The notes beneath the pieces were generated by a model. It was not told the DNA's origin. It made no database searches and worked only from the letters and a program-made list of their open reading frames with translations. Below are positions 1 through 9,058 of a stretch of 64,000 bases of DNA, in pieces. This DNA is from Rheinheimera sediminis. GTDB taxonomy: Bacteria; Pseudomonadota; Gammaproteobacteria; Enterobacterales; Alteromonadaceae. How positions within the stretch are numbered: position 1 is the first letter of the stretch; every line of letters begins with the position of its first letter. The translations under genes and the position numbers were made by a program. The stretch is taken from contig NZ_RZUF01000003.1 in NCBI RefSeq assembly GCF_004005375.1, positions 47,132 through 111,131 of the forward strand, in the 5' to 3' direction.

Positions 1-48
1 GGCCTTTAGCTGCGGTGATAACTATGTAGGAATGAAAACCTAAAATTA

Positions 49-91
49 GGGTCAGAGCACATTGTTAACTGTTAACAATGTGCTCTGACCC
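49..91. repeat. Perfect long palindrome followed by T-run (REP-like hairpin / terminator)
   Basis: A 21-base arm (49-69) is followed by one unpaired T (70) and its exact reverse complement (71-91). The arm begins GGGTCAGAGCAC and ends GTTAAC. Six T follow at 93-98. The RNA would form a very stable hairpin with a U tract, so it can serve as a rho-independent terminator for a gene upstream of the window. The perfect pairing also fits a mobile REP-type palindrome. Confidence 0.7.
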
Positions 92-164
92 CTTTTTTAA
101 ACAGGGCTAGGGCGGTTACACTAGCTGTAGTTTTGTCCTTGATCTGAAAAGTTAAAGTAACGCT

Positions 165-923
165 ATGTCCAGCACCTGTTATTTAATCCAGCCCGACTTT
201 CCCCCTGAACTGGCCGAAAGCCTGCAACACCACTTTGGTTTGCAAGCAACAGCTTCGCCCCAAGGCTGGTATTTATGCTGGACTGGTGAGGCTTTGGTGT
301 TACGTAACACTGAACTTAATAAACAAGGCGATATACTGGTCGACTTCGCCAGTGGTGCTGCAACCTACAGACGTAAGTTTGGTGGCGGTAAAAGTGAAGC
401 CATAGCCAAAGCTGTGGGCTTAACTAAAAAACCGGGTTTAACTGTAGTAGATGCAACCGCAGGTTTGGGCCGTGATGCCTTAGTGCTGGCAAGTCTTGGC
501 GCAAAGGTGACTTTAGTGGAGCGTCAGCCTGCTGTAGCGGCTTTATTGGCGGATGGTTTACGCCGGGCAGCCCTAGATCCTGAATTAGCCCATTGGTTGC
601 CTGAACGTATGCAACTGGTATTTGCGCCGTCTCAACAGGCGTTGACCCAATTGCCAAGCCCTGATGTGGTGTATTTAGACCCTATGTTTCCAGCCCGTGA
701 AAAATCGGCCTTGGTGAAAAAAGAAATGCAGGCCTTTCATCAGGTGGTTGGTACAGATGAGGATGCAGATGCCTTGTTTCCGCTCGCCTGGCAACTGGCC
801 AGCAAAAGAGTAGTGGTAAAGCGGCCTGGTTATGCAGAGTTTTTAGCTGGGCAAAAACCCAGCATGCAAATTGAAGGCAAAAATAATAGATTTGATGTGT
901 ATGTCAAAGCAGCTCTCGAATAA
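165..923 (+). CDS. rsmJ: 16S rRNA (guanine-1516-N2)-methyltransferase RsmJ
   Basis: Cytoplasmic SAM-dependent enzyme that methylates G1516 of 16S rRNA. The 252-residue length matches the RsmJ (YhiQ) family. The N-terminal third is a small substrate-binding region. The Rossmann motif [18 protein letters not shown] lies near residues 96-112, an acidic ribose-binding motif VERQP follows, and the catalytic-type motif YLDPMFPAR sits near residues 170-178. The C-terminus NRFDVYVK is family-like. It starts at ATG 165 with no strong Shine-Dalgarno. The next gene begins 32 bases downstream on the same strand, so the two may be co-transcribed. Confidence 0.93.
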   Translation: MSSTCYLIQPDFPPELAESLQHHFGLQATASPQGWYLCWTGEALVLRNTELNKQGDILVDFASGAATYRRKFGGGKSEAIAKAVGLTKKPGLTVVDATAGLGRDALVLASLGAKVTLVERQPAVAALLADGLRRAALDPELAHWLPERMQLVFAPSQQALTQLPSPDVVYLDPMFPAREKSALVKKEMQAFHQVVGTDEDADALFPLAWQLASKRVVVKRPGYAEFLAGQKPSMQIEGKNNRFDVYVKAALE

Positions 924-955
924 CTGAATGAGCTGGATTAAAAAGGGATAAATTT

Positions 956-1429
956 ATGATCAAGATTGGCGATACCTTACCTGAAATCACTTTCGCCCGT
1001 TTCACCGACAATGGCCCGGTGAACCTGACCACAGCAGAAGTCTTTAAAGGCGAAAAAGTAGTGTTATTTGCGGTACCAGGTGCTTTCACGCCCACCTGCA
1101 GTGCAGCCCATTTACCAGGTTTTATTGAATTGGCGCAGCAGTTTTTTGATAAAGGTGTGGATCGTATTATCTGTACTTCGGTGAACGATGCTTATGTGAT
1201 GGATGCTTGGGGTAAAGCTCACAACGCCACTGACATTGTATTTTTAGCAGACGGTGCAGGCAAGTTTGCCAAAGCTATTGGTCTGGATATGGATAGCGGC
1301 GATTTTGGCGGTCTGCGTTCCAGGCGCTATGCTATGGTTGTGGACAATGCAGTGGTAAAAGCGCTGAATGTCGACGAGCCCAAACAGTTTGAAGTTAGTA
1401 AAGCTGAAGTGATGTTAGAGCTGGTGTAA
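956..1429 (+). CDS. Prx5-type peroxiredoxin
   Basis: Thiol peroxidase of the AhpC/TSA superfamily, Prx5 class, reducing H2O2 or organic hydroperoxides in the cytoplasm. The peroxidatic cysteine is about residue 48 in the motif PGAFTPTCS. A second cysteine near residue 75 lies in ICTSVNDAYV, which is typical of bacterial Prx5. The length of 157 residues is normal for the stand-alone form; there is no fused glutaredoxin domain. The start is ATG 956 with AAGGGATAAATTT just upstream. The stop codon lies in the loop of a hairpin that probably ends the transcript. Confidence 0.93.
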   Translation: MIKIGDTLPEITFARFTDNGPVNLTTAEVFKGEKVVLFAVPGAFTPTCSAAHLPGFIELAQQFFDKGVDRIICTSVNDAYVMDAWGKAHNATDIVFLADGAGKFAKAIGLDMDSGDFGGLRSRRYAMVVDNAVVKALNVDEPKQFEVSKAEVMLELV

Positions 1430-1439
1430 GCCAGCTCTA
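1416..1439 (+). terminator. Hairpin over the peroxiredoxin stop codon
   Basis: TAGAGCTGG (1416-1424) pairs with CCAGCTCTA (1431-1439), a perfect 9-bp stem with a 6-base loop that contains the stop codon. Only a weak T-rich tail follows. It sits between convergent genes, so it could work in both directions. Confidence 0.5.
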
Positions 1440-1454
1440 TAGTTAATTGCTGCT

Positions 1455-2279
1455 TCAATAGGTTAAGGAAATACTTTTGGGCAAGGAGACATAGGCTAAG
1501 ACAGCCCTGTCGCGTATGCGTGAGTCTTGATGATAATGCTGAGCGCGATAGGACTGGCAATAGGCTACGGCATCGCCTTGCTGGTGCAGGAAATCATTCT
1601 GCTGAATTTTGGATAACACCTCTTTCCATCCAATAACGGCTTGTTGTGGAGCTGTAGGCAGAGTTAATAAAATACGTTCGGACGCTGCAAACTCACTTTC
1701 AGTCGCGACGGCCAGCATGTTATCTGTGGCTTCTCCGAGCCAGCAAGTGCCGCTTTTTGAGATGTATAGCAAAGGCATATAAGGTGCCAGAGCGGGGCAG
1801 ATATCATTGCGATAAACGTCTACTTCCCAATAACTTCGGGCTACGGCTATAAATTGCTCAAAGCTGGTTACTGCGGCAAAACCTGAACTGGCTAAAGGTA
1901 ACACTTCAATCCGCGGTTTATTCGGGTTCACTGTATCGTTTGAAACATCCAAATACCAATCGCCAATAGCCATCGCATTCTGAAAATAAACACCCCGTAA
2001 AGCGCCCCATATTTTTTTCAGGCTCTCACCTTTTTGCAGCTGGTCGCGGATTAAAACCAACCCAGGTTCTGTCGCTTGTGGTAGTTGTTGCTGTAACTTG
2101 ATAAAAACCGCATCGCGAATTTCTTTGCAGCGCCCCAAGGGGTAAGTCTTAGTGCCCAGATAAGGGTAACGTGGAACCAGTTCTAAATCGACCAACAACC
2201 GCAACTGGGCTAAGTCGGCCACTACAGCATTGACTTGCTCATTGTTCCATTGCTGAATTTCGTTTTCTGCGGAGTTCAT
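1455..2279 (-). CDS. Conserved-looking protein of unknown function
   Basis: A 274-residue soluble protein with no signal peptide, no membrane segment and no motif I recognise. The N-terminal 110 residues are charged and helix-rich (Q/L-rich), with the phrase LVPRYPYLGTKTYPLGRCKEIRD. The middle mixes hydrophobic and acidic segments (DWYLDVSNDTVNPNKPRIEVLP, VARSYWEVDVYRND). The last 50 residues are His/Gln/Arg-rich. Codon use looks like neighbouring genes, which supports real coding. The start ATG at 2279 has no strong ribosome site. It converges with the peroxiredoxin. I cannot assign a function. Confidence 0.6.
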   Translation of the reverse strand: MNSAENEIQQWNNEQVNAVVADLAQLRLLVDLELVPRYPYLGTKTYPLGRCKEIRDAVFIKLQQQLPQATEPGLVLIRDQLQKGESLKKIWGALRGVYFQNAMAIGDWYLDVSNDTVNPNKPRIEVLPLASSGFAAVTSFEQFIAVARSYWEVDVYRNDICPALAPYMPLLYISKSGTCWLGEATDNMLAVATESEFAASERILLTLPTAPQQAVIGWKEVLSKIQQNDFLHQQGDAVAYCQSYRAQHYHQDSRIRDRAVLAYVSLPKSISLTY

Positions 2280-2384
2280 ATTTTGCTAAGCACCTGATGT
2301 TTATGTCATAACATCATAGATATAGCATAGTTCCTTATGACTGTGGCTAAGGTTCAAAGCCTATTGCGAGCGGATAAGGGCCGC

Positions 2385-3314
2385 TTATGGCAAATACAAG
2401 GTACCATTTGCCTTGATGAGAGTGAGCCACTGCTGTGACAAAACCTGAGCTTGTTCAATCTGCTCCGGGCTAAGTTCTGACTCACGACGTTGCACAAACC
2501 ATGAGTATCTGCTTTGTAATTCATTGTCGTCTGTCAGTTCCAGGATCAGCAGGTTTAAGGCGTAAGATTTAGCCCGGCCATTGGCACCATAGTTTTGTGA
2601 GTGGTGCATAGTCGACAATGTGATCAGCGCTTTGATGCTGCCATGCTGCGACGCGGATTCCAGTAAAGAGAGCTGGAGCTGAATAAATTCTTCCCGCTTT
2701 TGGATATAGGCTTCGCGTTCAAGCTCAGTTGAGTCAGCTAATTGCATAAATTGCTCTGACGTGATTGTGGCCATCTCCTCCTGAGCCGGCACATAACCCG
2801 CTTTGGCGGCACTTTCTAAATAAAGGTAGAATTCAGCCCGTTGCTGTTGGTCTATTCCTTCACAAAACTCATAGCGTTGTTTGATGTCAGCTATAGCAAA
2901 GCCATCATCTTTATACTGATAGGCTTGTTGCAGCCGCTCCTCTAAATCAGTCTCATCCAGTGGCGCTGTGTTACAAAACTTCAGGTTCATTGCCAGACTA
3001 TAAGCAGCTGGCAGATCGCCTTGGTCTGCCCGATTTTTCAGTGTTATCAGCTGAGTTTGTAAAGGCTGATCCAGTGTCCAGTCTGGTCGTTCAATCACGA
3101 CCAGCTGTTCAGCTGTAGCTGCTGGGGCCGGGTTGGTTTGTGTTACCAGTTCTTTCTGAACAGCGAAGGGCACAGGGTTGGGTTCTTCAATATCATCGCT
3201 TTGCTGAGTTTGCGGCTTAGTGTTGCTGTGATTGCTGGCTATAAAAACCAGGCCACCGCAGACCAGCAAGGCGAACAGCAAAGCCACTAAGGTCTTAGTT
3301 AAAAGCTTTTGCAT
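2385..3314 (-). CDS. Single-pass membrane-anchored protein, unknown function
   Basis: A 309-residue protein with one N-terminal hydrophobic helix (about residues 7-27: KTLVALLFALLVCGGLVFIA) followed by a polar, probably periplasmic domain. Residues 95-290 are helical and rich in Ala, Gln, Glu and Tyr, with segments such as GDLPAAYSLAMNLKFC and AAKAGYVPAQEEMATI that recall SEL1/TPR-like helical hairpins, though no clean repeat is visible. The start ATG 3314 has AAGGA eight bases upstream. It lies 31 bases downstream of gmhB on the same strand and could be the last gene of that operon. The function is unknown. Confidence 0.6.
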   Translation of the reverse strand: MQKLLTKTLVALLFALLVCGGLVFIASNHSNTKPQTQQSDDIEEPNPVPFAVQKELVTQTNPAPAATAEQLVVIERPDWTLDQPLQTQLITLKNRADQGDLPAAYSLAMNLKFCNTAPLDETDLEERLQQAYQYKDDGFAIADIKQRYEFCEGIDQQQRAEFYLYLESAAKAGYVPAQEEMATITSEQFMQLADSTELEREAYIQKREEFIQLQLSLLESASQHGSIKALITLSTMHHSQNYGANGRAKSYALNLLILELTDDNELQSRYSWFVQRRESELSPEQIEQAQVLSQQWLTLIKANGTLYLP

Positions 3315-3345
3315 TACATTCCTTGTAAAAGTGCGAGCCAGGCGT

Positions 3346-3903
3346 TTAGTTTGTAACTAATTCCAGCGCCGCTTGAATTGAAGGCCAGACTTCATCAGCA
3401 CTGGCCTGGTCTTCCGCTGTTAAGCTTTGGCCTGATAACACCAGTACTTTACGGCCAACACCAGCAGCTTTGGCTGCCTGCATATCGGCTTTTTTATCAC
3501 CCAGCATCAGGCTTTGGTTGGGGTCAATCTGATACTTGTGGATGGCCTCCAGCAGCATACCTGGCGCTGGTTTACGGCAATCGCAGTCGATTTGATAAGG
3601 TGGCTTGGCATTGACCGGATGATGTGGGCAAAAAAATACATCGGTCAGAGTCACGCCATGAGCTTCAAACTGTGCTTTCATCCAGTCAGTTAATTCATGA
3701 AACTGCTGCTCGTTGTAATAGCCGCGGCCTATACCAGATTGGTTAGTGACCACTATCAAAAGATAACCCAGTTGCTGCAAATGACGGCAAGCGTCAAATA
3801 CGCCGTCAATAAACTCGAATTGCGAAGGCTCACTGACATAGCCATGGTCGACATTAATCACACCATCACGGTCTAAAAAGGCGGCTTTTTGCATCTTTTT
3901 CAT
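3346..3903 (-). CDS. gmhB: D-glycero-beta-D-manno-heptose-1,7-bisphosphate 7-phosphatase
   Basis: HAD-superfamily phosphatase removing the 7-phosphate from heptose-1,7-bisphosphate in the ADP-heptose pathway. The nucleophile motif FLDRDGVIN is at about residues 9-17, the conserved TNQSGIGRGYY at about 53-63, the zinc-binding cysteine/histidine cluster CPHHP...CDCRKP at about 92-114, and the third HAD motif MLGDKKADM at about 133-141. The length of 185 residues is standard. The start ATG overlaps the stop of the preceding heptosyltransferase gene by four bases (ATGA), indicating translational coupling within the gmhA-hldE-heptosyltransferase-gmhB operon. Confidence 0.95.
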   Translation of the reverse strand: MKKMQKAAFLDRDGVINVDHGYVSEPSQFEFIDGVFDACRHLQQLGYLLIVVTNQSGIGRGYYNEQQFHELTDWMKAQFEAHGVTLTDVFFCPHHPVNAKPPYQIDCDCRKPAPGMLLEAIHKYQIDPNQSLMLGDKKADMQAAKAAGVGRKVLVLSGQSLTAEDQASADEVWPSIQAALELVTN

Positions 3904-4964
3904 AGTTTCTGTTCGGCCACTACTTTATCAAACATAGCAGTCACGGCCTCTACAGCTATTTTCTGCATAATATCGCTGCCTTTGACGCGGGTGCCCCATT
4001 TCAGCTCTGCTGCAGTTTTGCCTTGCTGTGCCAGTAACGACTGGTGATAGACCTCCACCACATACTGGCGGAATAAATAAGGCCCGGTGCGGTCCGGATT
4101 ACTGTGGCCATATAAACCTATCACCGGAGTGCCAACAGCCACCGCCATATGAGCTGGGCCTGTGTCGGGTGCCAAGACTAAACTGGCGTGTTTTAATAAA
4201 GCCAGCAGCTGTTTTAAATTGGTTTTGCCGGTCAGGTCTGTAATGGGCTGCTTGGCTGAAGCCAGAATGGCCTGACTTAAACTGCGTTCCAGCTCTGTTG
4301 GGCCGCCGCATAAGATCACGGCAAAGCCTTTGGCATGAGCATAATCGGCCAAAGCTGCATAACGTTCTGGTAGCCAGTTACGTTCTGCTTTAGAGGCGGC
4401 AGGGCTGATAATCAAAACGCGGGAGTTGCCAGTGGCGGCTAGCTGCTGTTTAGCCCATAACTCGTCTGCTGCAGGAATAGGCAGTTGCCATGTTGGAGTT
4501 TTTCCAAGTTCTTGCTCTGTAACCCCAACAGCTTTGGCAAACTGGCGAAAGCCATCCAATACATGGCTGCGTGGTGCTGGTTCTATGCGGTGACGCATAA
4601 AAAGCGCATGTAACTCTTTGGCAGTGTGCCAGTCAAAACCAATCTTTTTGCGCGCCTTAATGCAGAGCGAGGCGAGGTTAGCGCGAAAGGCCACCTGCAT
4701 ATGCAGCAGCAGATCAAAATAGTCGTGTTTTAAATCCTGCTTCAGCTGGCTATAAGCGGCTTTGCCGAGCTTTTTATCAAAGACGACAAAACGTACAGCT
4801 GGCAAACCTTCCAGCAAACGGGCTTCGATTTTGCCGATAATCCAGGTGATTTGTGCCTCTGGGTACTGGCGCTGAATAGCTTGCACTACAGAGACTGCAT
4901 TGCAGACATCACCTATAGCGGATAAACGCAGAATACAAATGGACTTGAACTGTGGCACTGACAA
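3900..4964 (-). CDS. Heptosyltransferase, glycosyltransferase family 9 (WaaF/WaaC/WaaQ type)
   Basis: Transfers heptose from ADP-heptose to the LPS inner core at the inner face of the cytoplasmic membrane. The N-terminal motif SICILRLSAIGDVCNAVSVV and the C-terminal nucleotide-sugar motif APDTGPAHMAVAVGTPVIGLYG...NPDRTGPY are family-typical. Which core position it serves cannot be told from sequence alone. An ATG at 5030 lies inside hldE. I prefer TTG 4964, directly behind the hldE stop (4966-4968), because AGGGA lies 10 bases upstream; GTG 4958 is an alternative. The product is about 354 residues. It overlaps gmhB by four bases. Confidence 0.88.
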   Translation of the reverse strand: MSVPQFKSICILRLSAIGDVCNAVSVVQAIQRQYPEAQITWIIGKIEARLLEGLPAVRFVVFDKKLGKAAYSQLKQDLKHDYFDLLLHMQVAFRANLASLCIKARKKIGFDWHTAKELHALFMRHRIEPAPRSHVLDGFRQFAKAVGVTEQELGKTPTWQLPIPAADELWAKQQLAATGNSRVLIISPAASKAERNWLPERYAALADYAHAKGFAVILCGGPTELERSLSQAILASAKQPITDLTGKTNLKQLLALLKHASLVLAPDTGPAHMAVAVGTPVIGLYGHSNPDRTGPYLFRQYVVEVYHQSLLAQQGKTAAELKWGTRVKGSDIMQKIAVEAVTAMFDKVVAEQKL

Positions 4965-4965
4965 A

Positions 4966-6426
4966 TTAGTTATTTCCCTGCAAGTCCTGAATTTTCCGTA
5001 TGACTTTGCTGGTGGACCGGCCATCAACAAAAGTCAGTACTTGTACTTCGCCACCATGAGCTATCACCACATCTGCACCTACTATGGTTGCAATGCTGTA
5101 GTCGCCGCCTTTGACTAAGACGTCTGGCAATATGGTGCTGATTAATTTGAGCGGCGTGTCATTTTCGGCAAGGTCATCGCCAAAAGGCACCACCCAGTCG
5201 ACACTGGCCAAACTTGCCAGCACTGTGGCGCGGTCTTCTAAGGTATTGATAGGGCGCTGTTCGCCTTTTAAGCGGCGCACTGAAGCATCAGAATTCAGGC
5301 CTACGACTAAACGATCACCCAAGGCCTTAGCCTGAGCTAAATAACGCACATGACCAGCGTGTAAAATGTCAAAACAGCCATTAGTAAAAACTATACGCTC
5401 GCCGTTTTGACGGGCAAACTGAATATGCTGCAGTACTTTATCAAAAGGCGTCTGGTAAAAATCGCCCTGACGGAATAAATCTTTATTTAGCTTAGCGGCC
5501 AACTCTTCTGGAGAAACTGTGGCTGCGCCGACTTTGCCGACCACTATGCCAGCCGCCAAGTTCGCCAGTTGAGTAGCGTCATGCAGCGACATGCCAGCAC
5601 TTAACATCACAGCTAAAGTGGCTATTACGGTATCGCCAGCACCTGTTACATCACTGACTTCCAGCACTTGGGCCGGGAAGTGATGATGTTCAGTCGCGGT
5701 AATCAGGCTCATGCCTTGTTCGCTGCGGGTTAATAAAATCGAGGCTAAACCGGCTTTTTGCATCAGTTCGCGGGCTGAACTGAGCATTTCTTCCACTGAA
5801 GCTATTTTGCCGCCAGCGGTTTTAAATTCACCTAAATTCGGTGTAATCACATCAGCACCGGCGTACACCGATAAATCTGCTTGTTTGGGGTCAACCAATA
5901 CGGTTTTGCCTGCCGCTTTGGCCAGTGTGATCATTTTAGAAATCTGCTGCAACGAGCCTTTATTGTAATCACTAAACAGGATCACATCGTAGTTTTGATA
6001 CACAGCAGCAAAACGTTCCGCCAGGAGTTCGGCATCTTCGCTGCTGAACCTTTCTTCCTGATCCAGCCGCACTATTTGCTGTTGGCGTGACACCACCCGC
6101 ATTTTGGCGATAGTAGGTTTGTCATTCTGACTAAACAATTCTGAATGAATTTGTTCACCCGCCAGCAATTGCTGCAGCGATTCACCAGCGCTGTCGTTAC
6201 CAATAATACCTAATAAGCCCACTTTACCGTCCAAATGGGCGATATTACGTGCCACGTTGGCAGCGCCGCCGGCTTTGTCTTCTATTTTGCTGATTTTCAC
6301 CACAGGCACCGGGGCTTCGGGCGATATACGCTGCGAGTCGCCATTAAAATAGCGGTCCAGCATCACATCACCCACCACCAGCACAGAAGCAGAAGACAAA
6401 TTTTGCAGCAGGCTTAAGTTAATCAT
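4966..6426 (-). CDS. hldE: Bifunctional heptose-7-phosphate kinase / heptose-1-phosphate adenylyltransferase
   Basis: Two-domain cytoplasmic enzyme of ADP-heptose synthesis. Residues 1-320 form a ribokinase-type kinase domain ([28 protein letters not shown], and the catalytic-loop motif [14 protein letters not shown] near residue 255). Residues 345-486 form a nucleotidyltransferase domain with [17 protein letters not shown], in which HAGH is the CTP/ATP-transferase HxGH motif. The length of 486 residues is close to E. coli HldE (477). It overlaps gmhA by one base, and the next gene starts immediately after the stop. It phosphorylates at C1 and, after GmhB, activates with ATP to ADP-D,D-heptose. 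Confidence 0.96.
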   Translation of the reverse strand: MINLSLLQNLSSASVLVVGDVMLDRYFNGDSQRISPEAPVPVVKISKIEDKAGGAANVARNIAHLDGKVGLLGIIGNDSAGESLQQLLAGEQIHSELFSQNDKPTIAKMRVVSRQQQIVRLDQEERFSSEDAELLAERFAAVYQNYDVILFSDYNKGSLQQISKMITLAKAAGKTVLVDPKQADLSVYAGADVITPNLGEFKTAGGKIASVEEMLSSARELMQKAGLASILLTRSEQGMSLITATEHHHFPAQVLEVSDVTGAGDTVIATLAVMLSAGMSLHDATQLANLAAGIVVGKVGAATVSPEELAAKLNKDLFRQGDFYQTPFDKVLQHIQFARQNGERIVFTNGCFDILHAGHVRYLAQAKALGDRLVVGLNSDASVRRLKGEQRPINTLEDRATVLASLASVDWVVPFGDDLAENDTPLKLISTILPDVLVKGGDYSIATIVGADVVIAHGGEVQVLTFVDGRSTSKVIRKIQDLQGNN

Positions 6427-7031
6427 CAGTTGTTTCCCGTAATGGCTAAATCCAGCGCTTCACAAAGCCAGTGGCCAATAAACATATGTACTTCCTGAAT
6501 ACGGGCTGTTTCGTCGTTTTTAACGATAATAGGCAGTTTGGCGATGTCTTTGACTAAACCACCATCACGGCCAGTCAGGGCGATTGTGAAAGCGCCTAAG
6601 TCATTGGCTGCTTTTAAAGCTAAATTGATATTTGGGCTTTTGCCTGAAGTCGTCAGGCCAATCACCACGTCTTGTGGCCGTACTAAACCTAACACCTGGC
6701 GCTCAAATACGCTGTCAAAATGGTAGTCGTTGGCATGGGCGGTCAAAATAGAAGTGTCGGTAGTTAAGGCGATAGAGGCCAGTGGGCCACGTTCTGCTTT
6801 GTATCTCACCATAAATTCCGCTGCTAAATGCTGGCTGTCGGCGGCGCTGCCGCCATTGCCCATCCATACTACTTTGCCACCTTGTTTTAAGCAGTGTTGT
6901 ACTGCTTCCAACAGCTGCATGGCTTGCTCATGATAGGCTTCCACTGTGGCAAAAGCGTCACGGTGACGTTGTAAACTATCTAAAAAGCTGCTTTTTAAAC
7001 TGGGTGTTGAATTGGATTTTACATCTGACAT
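6426..7031 (-). CDS. gmhA: Phosphoheptose isomerase (sedoheptulose-7-phosphate isomerase)
   Basis: SIS-domain isomerase that converts sedoheptulose 7-phosphate to D-glycero-D-manno-heptose 7-phosphate, the first committed step to LPS heptose. Visible motifs are [16 protein letters not shown] (about 59-74), the phosphate-binding TTSGKSPNI (about 125-133), and [15 protein letters not shown] near the C-terminus with a probable metal/catalytic His. The length of 201 residues is family-normal. It is first in the minus-strand operon. The 212 bases to the divergent GT25 gene must hold the promoters for both directions. Confidence 0.94.
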   Translation of the reverse strand: MSDVKSNSTPSLKSSFLDSLQRHRDAFATVEAYHEQAMQLLEAVQHCLKQGGKVVWMGNGGSAADSQHLAAEFMVRYKAERGPLASIALTTDTSILTAHANDYHFDSVFERQVLGLVRPQDVVIGLTTSGKSPNINLALKAANDLGAFTIALTGRDGGLVKDIAKLPIIVKNDETARIQEVHMFIGHWLCEALDLAITGNN

Positions 7032-7243
7032 AGCAGGCTCGGTTTAGCTCAATGAATAAAGCATTTTAACGGATCTTGTTTATTGCAAAAGAACTTTTTA
7101 GCGTTCAACTTTTTTTAGCTGATGATTTTGCGGTAAAGACCTGAGCCCGGACTGAACAATGGACTGGATGAAACAGTTTTTGTCCATTGCTGCTTATAGG
7201 ATAAGATTGTGGACTCACAGGCAGAATCAGTCAGGAGACAGCT

Positions 7244-8002
7244 TTGACGGCCGCTATTACTATGCCAATTTGGGTGATAAATCTGGATAGCTCTTTCGAG
7301 CGTTATGAGTCTACAGTAAAGCAACTAAAGCAGCTGGGGTTAACTGCGGAACGTTTTAGTGCAGTGTATGGTAAAAATTTAACTGCAGAGCAAGTTGAAG
7401 CCTGTTACGACCGCCATTTGAATAAATCCTTGTTTCGCCGACCTTTATCGCCAGGTGAAATTGGTTGCTATTTAAGCCACAGGGCTTTATGGCAGCGTAT
7501 GGTCGATGAGAATATCGTAGTGGCTATAGTGCTGGAAGACGATATAGAGGTTGAACCAGGTTTTCCTGATGTGCTGGCACTGGTTGAGAAATTGCAGCAA
7601 TGGGACATGATCAAACTGTCGGATAACCGTAATGGCCAGGGCTATCAATCTTTACCATTAACTGCAGACTACAGGCTAGTGAATTTTCGTAAAGTGCCAA
7701 ACTGCACTACGGGTTATGCCATTAGTTTACAAGGTGCGAAAAAACTACTGGCAAGGCCAAAAATTTTCCGGCCTGTGGATGTCGATTTGCAGTTTTATCC
7801 TGAACTGGATTTTACTGTCTACTCAATTTTGCCCTATACCGTCTGGCCTTCCAGTAGGTTTGAAAGTGAAATTGATTTGATGAGTGGCGGTAGCCGCAAA
7901 GGCGGCACTGCGTTTTGGCACAACATAAGGTATAGAGTGCAGCTAGGCTGGGTTCGTAAAACCGCTATATCAGGCGATTTAAGCACCATAAGTCAGAGCT
8001 AA
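7244..8002 (+). CDS. Glycosyltransferase family 25 (LPS glycosyltransferase)
   Basis: A LgtB/LpsA-like GT25 enzyme adding a hexose to LPS. It opens with the family motif MPIWVINLDSSFERYE, followed by SPGEIGCYLSHRALW (about 73-87) and the metal-binding ED-D motif VLEDDIEVEPGF (about 99-110). TGYAISLQGAKKLL (about 165) is also typical. The sugar and acceptor cannot be predicted. TTG 7244 has AGGAG six bases upstream and is preferred over ATG 7262. It is divergent from gmhA and ends just before a strong bidirectional terminator, so it is probably monocistronic. Confidence 0.88.
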   Translation: MTAAITMPIWVINLDSSFERYESTVKQLKQLGLTAERFSAVYGKNLTAEQVEACYDRHLNKSLFRRPLSPGEIGCYLSHRALWQRMVDENIVVAIVLEDDIEVEPGFPDVLALVEKLQQWDMIKLSDNRNGQGYQSLPLTADYRLVNFRKVPNCTTGYAISLQGAKKLLARPKIFRPVDVDLQFYPELDFTVYSILPYTVWPSSRFESEIDLMSGGSRKGGTAFWHNIRYRVQLGWVRKTAISGDLSTISQS

Positions 8003-8013
8003 GAAAGGCTGCA

Positions 8014-8045
8014 GTAAAAACAGGCCTGAGCTAGCCTGTTTTTAC
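8014..8045. terminator. Bidirectional rho-independent terminator
   Basis: GTAAAAACAGGC (8014-8025) pairs perfectly with GCCTGTTTTTAC (8034-8045) around an 8-base loop. The A tract on one side and T tract on the other give U-runs in both directions, as expected between the convergent GT25 and GT2 genes. Confidence 0.85.
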
Positions 8046-8050
8046 GTTTT

Positions 8051-8893
8051 TTAACCGGCTTTGACTACGCCATAGTCGGTATAGCGTTTTTTCTGTTGCT
8101 GGGTTTGTTTACGGATTTGTTTATTTTTTGCTCTCATTTCGTCCGTGACATAACCACGGGCGTGATCCAAATGTACGCACACTGCGGTGTAGCGAACTCT
8201 TTTTACCTCAATACCGTTAAATTTCATCCGATCGCCCATTTCGCAATCTTCACCACCATACTGCATGCGCTCGTCAAAACCGTTTACTGCCAGAATATCC
8301 TTTTTCCAGCCAGACGCATTATGACCATTCCAGGTTTTGGCCGTAGGGATCAGGGCATTGCAAAGGTCAGCCAGCAAACCTGATGCCGTTAAACGTAATT
8401 TTTTGCCTTTGGCCGGGTAGCCATGCTGAATTAACCAGTTCATATCAAAAGCTTTACCTGATTGAATAGCGTCCTGATCAATGGCTTCACTACAACTCAT
8501 AGGTAATTTGAAGTAGCCACCTGACAAGAAATAACCCGGTTTGGCATTGGCTCTGTGCACGGCAACAAAATCACGGCGTGGCACGCAGTCACCATCCGTA
8601 AATATCAGGTAATTGCCTGTGCTTGCCACTATGGCTTTATTTAAAATAATACATTTTTGAAAGCCGTTATCCGCATGCCATACATGTTGGATCCGAAGTG
8701 TGCTTTGTTGCTGAAACTCCTTAATCAGTTCAGCTGTAGCTTCGGTAGAGCCATCGTCTGCAATCACGATTTCAAAATCTGTATCGGTTTGGGCGGCAAA
8801 GCCCCACAGCACCTTAGTTAACCACAATGGGCTATTGTAAGTAGAAATAATGATACTGATTTGAGGGTTATGTTCAGGCATGCGATAAACCAT
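8051..8893 (-). CDS. Glycosyltransferase family 2 with galactosyltransferase-type C-terminus
   Basis: GT-A-fold enzyme probably acting on LPS or another surface glycan. The N-terminus has the GT2 start ISIIISTYNSPLWL, the nucleotide-binding VIADDGSTEAT (about 43-53), and the DxD-like motif FTDGDCVPRRDF (about 99-110). The C-terminal third contains NGHNASGWKKDILAVNGFDE and YGGEDCEMGDR, matching the galactosyltransferase C-terminal extension often fused to GT2 in LPS loci. It has 280 residues and starts at ATG 8893 (ATG 8881 is also possible). It stands alone between the terminator and the divergent waaA-kdkA gene. Confidence 0.87.
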   Translation of the reverse strand: MVYRMPEHNPQISIIISTYNSPLWLTKVLWGFAAQTDTDFEIVIADDGSTEATAELIKEFQQQSTLRIQHVWHADNGFQKCIILNKAIVASTGNYLIFTDGDCVPRRDFVAVHRANAKPGYFLSGGYFKLPMSCSEAIDQDAIQSGKAFDMNWLIQHGYPAKGKKLRLTASGLLADLCNALIPTAKTWNGHNASGWKKDILAVNGFDERMQYGGEDCEMGDRMKFNGIEVKRVRYTAVCVHLDHARGYVTDEMRAKNKQIRKQTQQQKKRYTDYGVVKAG

Positions 8894-9058
8894 TTATTCA
8901 GAGATTAAAACTTAAATAGAAGGTTATGATCATCTAAAGACAGGCTTTGGATCAAGGAATATATCCTTTGACGCTGGTGAACTGCTGAATTGCATTTTTC
9001 CGGCTCAGGATTTTATCTGGTATCATTTGCCGGCTTGAATACCTTTTCTGCTGAGGCT

